DNA of 17,287 bases, from assembly GCA_045594105.1 (NCBI GenBank), contig JAZNXY010000042.1:1-17287 (forward strand), read 5' to 3'. The notes under the pieces are model-generated. The model saw nothing but the letters and a program-made list of their open reading frames with translations. It searched no databases and was not told the origin of the DNA. Shown here piece by piece: positions 14,126-17,287 of the stretch (its first letter is position 1; each line of letters opens with the position of its first letter). The position numbers and the translations under genes were made by a program. Source of the stretch: URNF01 sp045594105. Its GTDB lineage: Bacteria; Bacillota; Clostridia; Oscillospirales; Acutalibacteraceae.

Positions 14126-14137
14126 CGTATTATCTCC

Positions 14138-15529
14138 TTATTTGAAGAATTTGTCCCAGATACCGACAATAAACAATGCAAAAATAATCAGCGGCAGGAT
14201 GTAGGACATATACACACGCATCCAGTTATGTACTTTGATACCGCTGCCTTCGTTGGCTTCTGCCTTGAAGTTTTTCCAACCCCAGCCGTATTTTGAGGTA
14301 CAGAACACCGCAAATACCAACGAGCCGACCGGCAGTAATATGTTACTGACAATGAAATCTTCCAAATCCATAAGGTTAGAGCCGGCACCCAGCGGCGTAA
14401 TACCGCTTAACAGGTTAAAGCCGAAAACGCAGGGCAGACACAAAACGAGCATTGCGGGACAGCAGATAAGGCAGGTCTTTCTGCGGGAGAAGCCCGTTAA
14501 ATCCATCATCATTGCAATGATGTTTTCGAACACCGCCAACACGGTGGAGAATGCCGCAAAGAACAGGAACACAAAGAAGAGACTGCCCACAATTCTGCCG
14601 CCGGGCAGGTTGGCAAACAGGTTAGGCAACACTTCAAAAATGAGGCCGGGGCCGCCCTGCAGATTGCCGGCAGCATCGGTAAGCGGTACATTGTACGCAA
14701 AGCAAGCAGGGAAGATGATAAGACCCGAAGTGATAGCCACGAAGGTGTCGAGAATACCCACGTTGACAGCTTCGCCGAGCAAGGAATGGTCTTTTTTCAG
14801 ATAACTGCCGAAAATCGCCATCGAACCGATACCGAGCGACAAGGTGAAGAACGCCTGATTCATCGCATTGACAATCACTCTGCCGATACCGACCTTTTTC
14901 ATGTTTTCAACACTGGGCATCAGGTAGAATTTCAAACCTTCGCTGCTGCCGGGCTGCAGACAGCTGTACACCGCAAGACCGACCATAATGAACAGCAATG
15001 CAAGCATCATATACTTGGTCACACGTTCGAGACCTTTTTGCAAACCGATAGAGCAAACCAAAAAACCGCCGATAATGATAATAACGGTATATATCAGCAT
15101 CGTTTTCCAGTCGCCGACCATATTGCCGAACGCCGCACCGATAGCCGAAACATCAAGACCGACGAAATCGCCTTTTGCGGTGTTGACAAAGTACTGCAGC
15201 ATCCACCCGCAAACAGCGGTGTAGAACATCATCAACAGCCAGTTACCTGCCATGGCAAAATAGCCGTACCAATGCCATTTCTGCTTGGGCTGTTCCAGTG
15301 TTTTGAGCATTTTCACGGGGCTTTTCTGACTCGCACGACCGAGAGAAAATTCCATTGCCATAACCGGCAAACCCAAAATAAATAAAAACAAAATGTAAAA
15401 CAGGACGAAGAAACCACCGCCGCTCGCCGCAACCAACGACGGAAATTTCCACACGTTGCCAAGACCGATGGCGCAGCCCGCTGACAACAAAATAAAACCT
15501 AATCGACTTCCTAATTTTTCTCTTTCCAT
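14138..15529 (-). CDS. Neurotransmitter:sodium symporter (NSS/SNF) family transporter
   Basis: Sodium-coupled amino-acid transporter of the LeuT-fold family, 463 residues and about 11-12 membrane helices. The family signature in helix 1 is clear: SAGCAIGLGNVWKFP (residues 16-30), with a glycine-rich unwound region and no aspartate. That matches amino-acid rather than amine substrates. Further marks are GGGFFVLFYILF, LPVMAMEFSLG, and a helix 6 region SLGIGSMAIFGSYL. GGAGG lies 7 nt before ATG 15529. It is the first gene of a four-gene operon with a good promoter. The precise amino acid cannot be told from sequence. Confidence 0.95.
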   Translation of the reverse strand: MEREKLGSRLGFILLSAGCAIGLGNVWKFPSLVAASGGGFFVLFYILFLFILGLPVMAMEFSLGRASQKSPVKMLKTLEQPKQKWHWYGYFAMAGNWLLMMFYTAVCGWMLQYFVNTAKGDFVGLDVSAIGAAFGNMVGDWKTMLIYTVIIIIGGFLVCSIGLQKGLERVTKYMMLALLFIMVGLAVYSCLQPGSSEGLKFYLMPSVENMKKVGIGRVIVNAMNQAFFTLSLGIGSMAIFGSYLKKDHSLLGEAVNVGILDTFVAITSGLIIFPACFAYNVPLTDAAGNLQGGPGLIFEVLPNLFANLPGGRIVGSLFFVFLFFAAFSTVLAVFENIIAMMMDLTGFSRRKTCLICCPAMLVLCLPCVFGFNLLSGITPLGAGSNLMDLEDFIVSNILLPVGSLVFAVFCTSKYGWGWKNFKAEANEGSGIKVHNWMRVYMSYILPLIIFALFIVGIWDKFFK

Positions 15530-15560
15530 ATAAACCCCTCCAAGGTCAACAGATAAATGT

Positions 15561-15590
15561 AGTATAACATAGGTATATATGGAAAGGCAA
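15561..15590 (-). promoter_or_regulatory. Promoter of the NSS-DUF5058-M20 operon
   Basis: The minus strand reads TTGCCT (15590-15585), an 18-nt spacer, then TATACT (15566-15561). The start near 15554 gives a leader of only about 25 nt with the ribosome site, leaving no room for a riboswitch. Confidence 0.75.
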
Positions 15591-15602
15591 CCTTTTTTTG
15601 GT

Positions 15603-15631
15603 TTGCGTTTTCCCCGTTGTTGTGATATAGT
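15603..15631 (+). promoter_or_regulatory. Promoter of the two-component system operon
   Basis: TTGCGT (15603-15608), a 17-nt spacer, then TATAGT (15626-15631). The start would be near 15638, and AAGGAG (15647-15652) lies 7 nt before the ATG, so the leader is about 20 nt. It is divergent from, and back-to-back with, the NSS operon promoter, with about 12 bp between the -35 boxes. Confidence 0.72.
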
Positions 15632-15659
15632 GTAAAAAAGACGGATAAGGAGTGATAGT

Positions 15660-16319
15660 ATGATCTACCTCATTGAAGACGATAGCAATATTCGGGAGCT
15701 TGTGGTATATACCTTAAACAGCACCGGCCTGTCCGCCGAGGGCTTTTCGGCACCGTCGCTTTTTTGGGCAAGGATGAAAACCGAAAAACCCGATCTGATT
15801 TTATTGGATATTATGCTTCCCGAGGAGGACGGCCTTTGCATTTTACAGAAATTGCGTGCCTCCTCCGAAACACAACACATTCCGGTGATTATGCTGACCG
15901 CAAAAGCGTCCGAAATCGACAAGGTGCGTGGCTTTGAATACGGTGCAGATGATTACATTGCAAAGCCGTTCGGTGTGATGGAATTGGTGGCAAGGGTGAA
16001 GGCACGTCTGCGTGGTGTGCAAAAGCCCACCGAAGAATATACGGTCGGTGCGGTGTACGTTTGTCCGAAAAAGCACGTGATAACCGTAAACGGCGAAGCG
16101 GTTTCGCTTACCCGCAAGGAGTTTGAAATGCTGTGCTACCTGCTCGAAAACCGTGGCATGGTTTTGACCCGTGACCAGATTTTGAATCACGTTTGGGGCT
16201 ATGCCTTTGACGGCGAAAACCGTACGGTAGACGTACATATCCGCACCCTGCGGCAAAAGCTCGGCGGTGCAGGGGATATTGTGGAAACGGTACGTGGTAT
16301 CGGCTACAAGGTGGGATAA
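15660..16319 (+). CDS. OmpR/PhoB-family response regulator
   Basis: Two-domain transcription regulator of 219 residues. The receiver domain (1-115) has the acidic pocket E6, D7, D8, the phospho-acceptor D50 in LILLDIMLPEEDG, T80 in VIMLTAK, and K102 in YIAKPFG. The C-terminal winged helix (about 125-218) has LTRKEFEMLCYLLENRG, the recognition-helix region NRTVDVHIRTLRQKLG and the closing hairpin VRGIGYKVG. Phosphorylation by the kinase encoded 3 nt downstream is expected. The type resembles PhoB/PhoP, but this fold serves many signals, so I give no symbol. It could control the divergent NSS operon or the Na/Pi genes. Confidence 0.95.
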   Translation: MIYLIEDDSNIRELVVYTLNSTGLSAEGFSAPSLFWARMKTEKPDLILLDIMLPEEDGLCILQKLRASSETQHIPVIMLTAKASEIDKVRGFEYGADDYIAKPFGVMELVARVKARLRGVQKPTEEYTVGAVYVCPKKHVITVNGEAVSLTRKEFEMLCYLLENRGMVLTRDQILNHVWGYAFDGENRTVDVHIRTLRQKLGGAGDIVETVRGIGYKVG

Positions 16320-16322
16320 ACG

Positions 16323-17287
16323 ATGAGAAAAAAGATTTTCTGGAGCTGTTTTTCGGTCTCCTTTATCGTGCTGTGCGCCGCTTTGGCAGCGGTATACGGT
16401 GTGTCTGTATACGTGTACAAAAAACCGCCGATGGCTTTTTTTGCGGAGCTGCTTATTCCTATCGCTTGTATCGCACTCGGTGCTCTGCTTCTCTCTTTAT
16501 GGCTGTCCTCTTGGGTAGCAAAAAGTATTACCGAACCCATTAACCGCTTAAATCTCAACAATCCCGACAGCGAAAGCTTATACGCAGAGCTGTCTCCGCT
16601 GATTGCCCGTATCCGACAACAGAACCGTCTGATCACACAGCAGCTGGAAGAAATGCGCAAGGAGCATGCCGCACAGGATGCGATGCGACGGGATTTTACC
16701 GCCAATGTGTCTCACGAAATGAAAACACCGCTGACTTCCATATCGGGATATGCAGAGCTGCTCAAAAGCGGGATGGTGGATGCTGTCGATGTGCCTCGCT
16801 TTGCGGGCAAGATTTATGACGAAAGTCGCCGCCTTACCACCCTTGTGGGAGACATTATAAAACTGTCCCAATTAGACAGCAAGGAAGTAGAGGTTACTAT
16901 TGAGGATATTGACCTTTTCGCCCTGTGCGAAGGGGTGATTTCCCATCTGGAAATGGCGGCAAAAAGCAAAAACGTCACCTTCTCTCTGCAGGGAGAACGG
17001 GTAACGGTACACGGTGCGGAGCAGGTGGTGGAGGAGATTGTATACAATCTCTGCGACAACGCCATTAAGTATAACAAGGACGGCGGTACCGTTTCGGTCA
17101 CTATACGGCAGTACGTCGATGGGGTAGAGCTGAAGGTAAAGGATACCGGTATTGGCATTTCGTCAAAAGATCTGCCGCATATTTTTGATAGATTTTACCG
17201 TGCGGATAAAAGCCATTCCAAAGAAATCGGCGGCACGGGACTCGGTCTTTCGATTGTCAAGCATGCGGTGCGTTTCTTAAATGCCAC
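16323..17287 (+). CDS. Sensor histidine kinase (PhoR-like), 3' end beyond the window
   Basis: Membrane histidine kinase; 321 codons are present and the gene runs off the window edge. Two membrane helices (about 7-30 and 39-64) flank an extracytoplasmic loop of only about ten residues. A short HAMP-like linker (SITEPINRL onward) and a coiled coil lead to the dimerisation helix with the phospho-acceptor H131 in FTANVSHEMKTPLTSI. The ATP-binding domain shows the N box (YNLCDNAIKYN, N246), the G1 box (DTGIGI), the F box (IFDRFYRADKSHS) and the G2 box (GGTGLGLSIVKH), so only a short C-terminal piece is missing. ATG 16323 follows the regulator stop by 3 nt with GGTGGG upstream. No PAS domain is visible. 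Confidence 0.95.
   Translation, partial: MRKKIFWSCFSVSFIVLCAALAAVYGVSVYVYKKPPMAFFAELLIPIACIALGALLLSLWLSSWVAKSITEPINRLNLNNPDSESLYAELSPLIARIRQQNRLITQQLEEMRKEHAAQDAMRRDFTANVSHEMKTPLTSISGYAELLKSGMVDAVDVPRFAGKIYDESRRLTTLVGDIIKLSQLDSKEVEVTIEDIDLFALCEGVISHLEMAAKSKNVTFSLQGERVTVHGAEQVVEEIVYNLCDNAIKYNKDGGTVSVTIRQYVDGVELKVKDTGIGISSKDLPHIFDRFYRADKSHSKEIGGTGLGLSIVKHAVRFLNA

Overview
The window looks like chromosome from an anaerobic, endospore-forming member of the Clostridia, most likely Oscillospirales/Ruminococcaceae-like. This is inferred from a SpoIIP sporulation hydrolase, a DUF3048 (YerB-type) lipoprotein, a DUF5058 membrane protein, strong AGGAGG-type ribosome sites, short intergenic regions with compact intrinsic terminators, and palindromic intergenic repeats of a kind common in that order. 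Base composition is near balanced and looks uniform. I see no phage, insertion sequence, CRISPR array, rRNA or tRNA.

Layout from left to right. 1-364: no gene; it holds a long imperfect inverted repeat, a composite palindromic repeat element and the terminator of the lysine operon. 365-2824 (minus): a lysine/diaminopimelate operon, dapA-lysA, with a sigma-A-type promoter, a lysine (L-box) riboswitch and an attenuator terminator next to the dapA ribosome site. 2825-3066: direct repeats and a second composite repeat element. 3017-4898 (minus): mnmE, followed after 6 nt by a DUF559 nuclease-like gene that appears split by a one-base frameshift and borrows its C-terminus and stop codon from the repeat. 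4951-6331 (plus): spoIIP plus a small unknown membrane protein. 6371-7489 (minus): a DUF3048 lipoprotein with its own promoter. 7555-11177 (minus): two tandem paralogous Na/Pi cotransporters with C-terminal PhoU domains, each with its own terminator and a similar upstream motif. 11298-15590 (minus): a tight four-gene operon of an NSS-family amino-acid transporter, a DUF5058 membrane protein, a second small multi-pass membrane protein and an M20 metallopeptidase. 15603-17287 (plus): an OmpR/PhoB-type response regulator and a histidine kinase that runs off the window end.

Functionally, the left part is lysine and cell-wall precursor synthesis under feedback control by lysine. The centre carries tRNA modification and forespore engulfment genes. 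The right part is membrane transport: phosphate symporters with built-in PhoU domains not far from a PhoR/PhoB-like two-component system, and an amino-acid or peptide transport and hydrolysis operon transcribed divergently from that system. The least described unit is the NSS-DUF5058-membrane protein-M20 operon. The most clearly readable regulation is the lysine riboswitch with a visible antiterminator/terminator switch.
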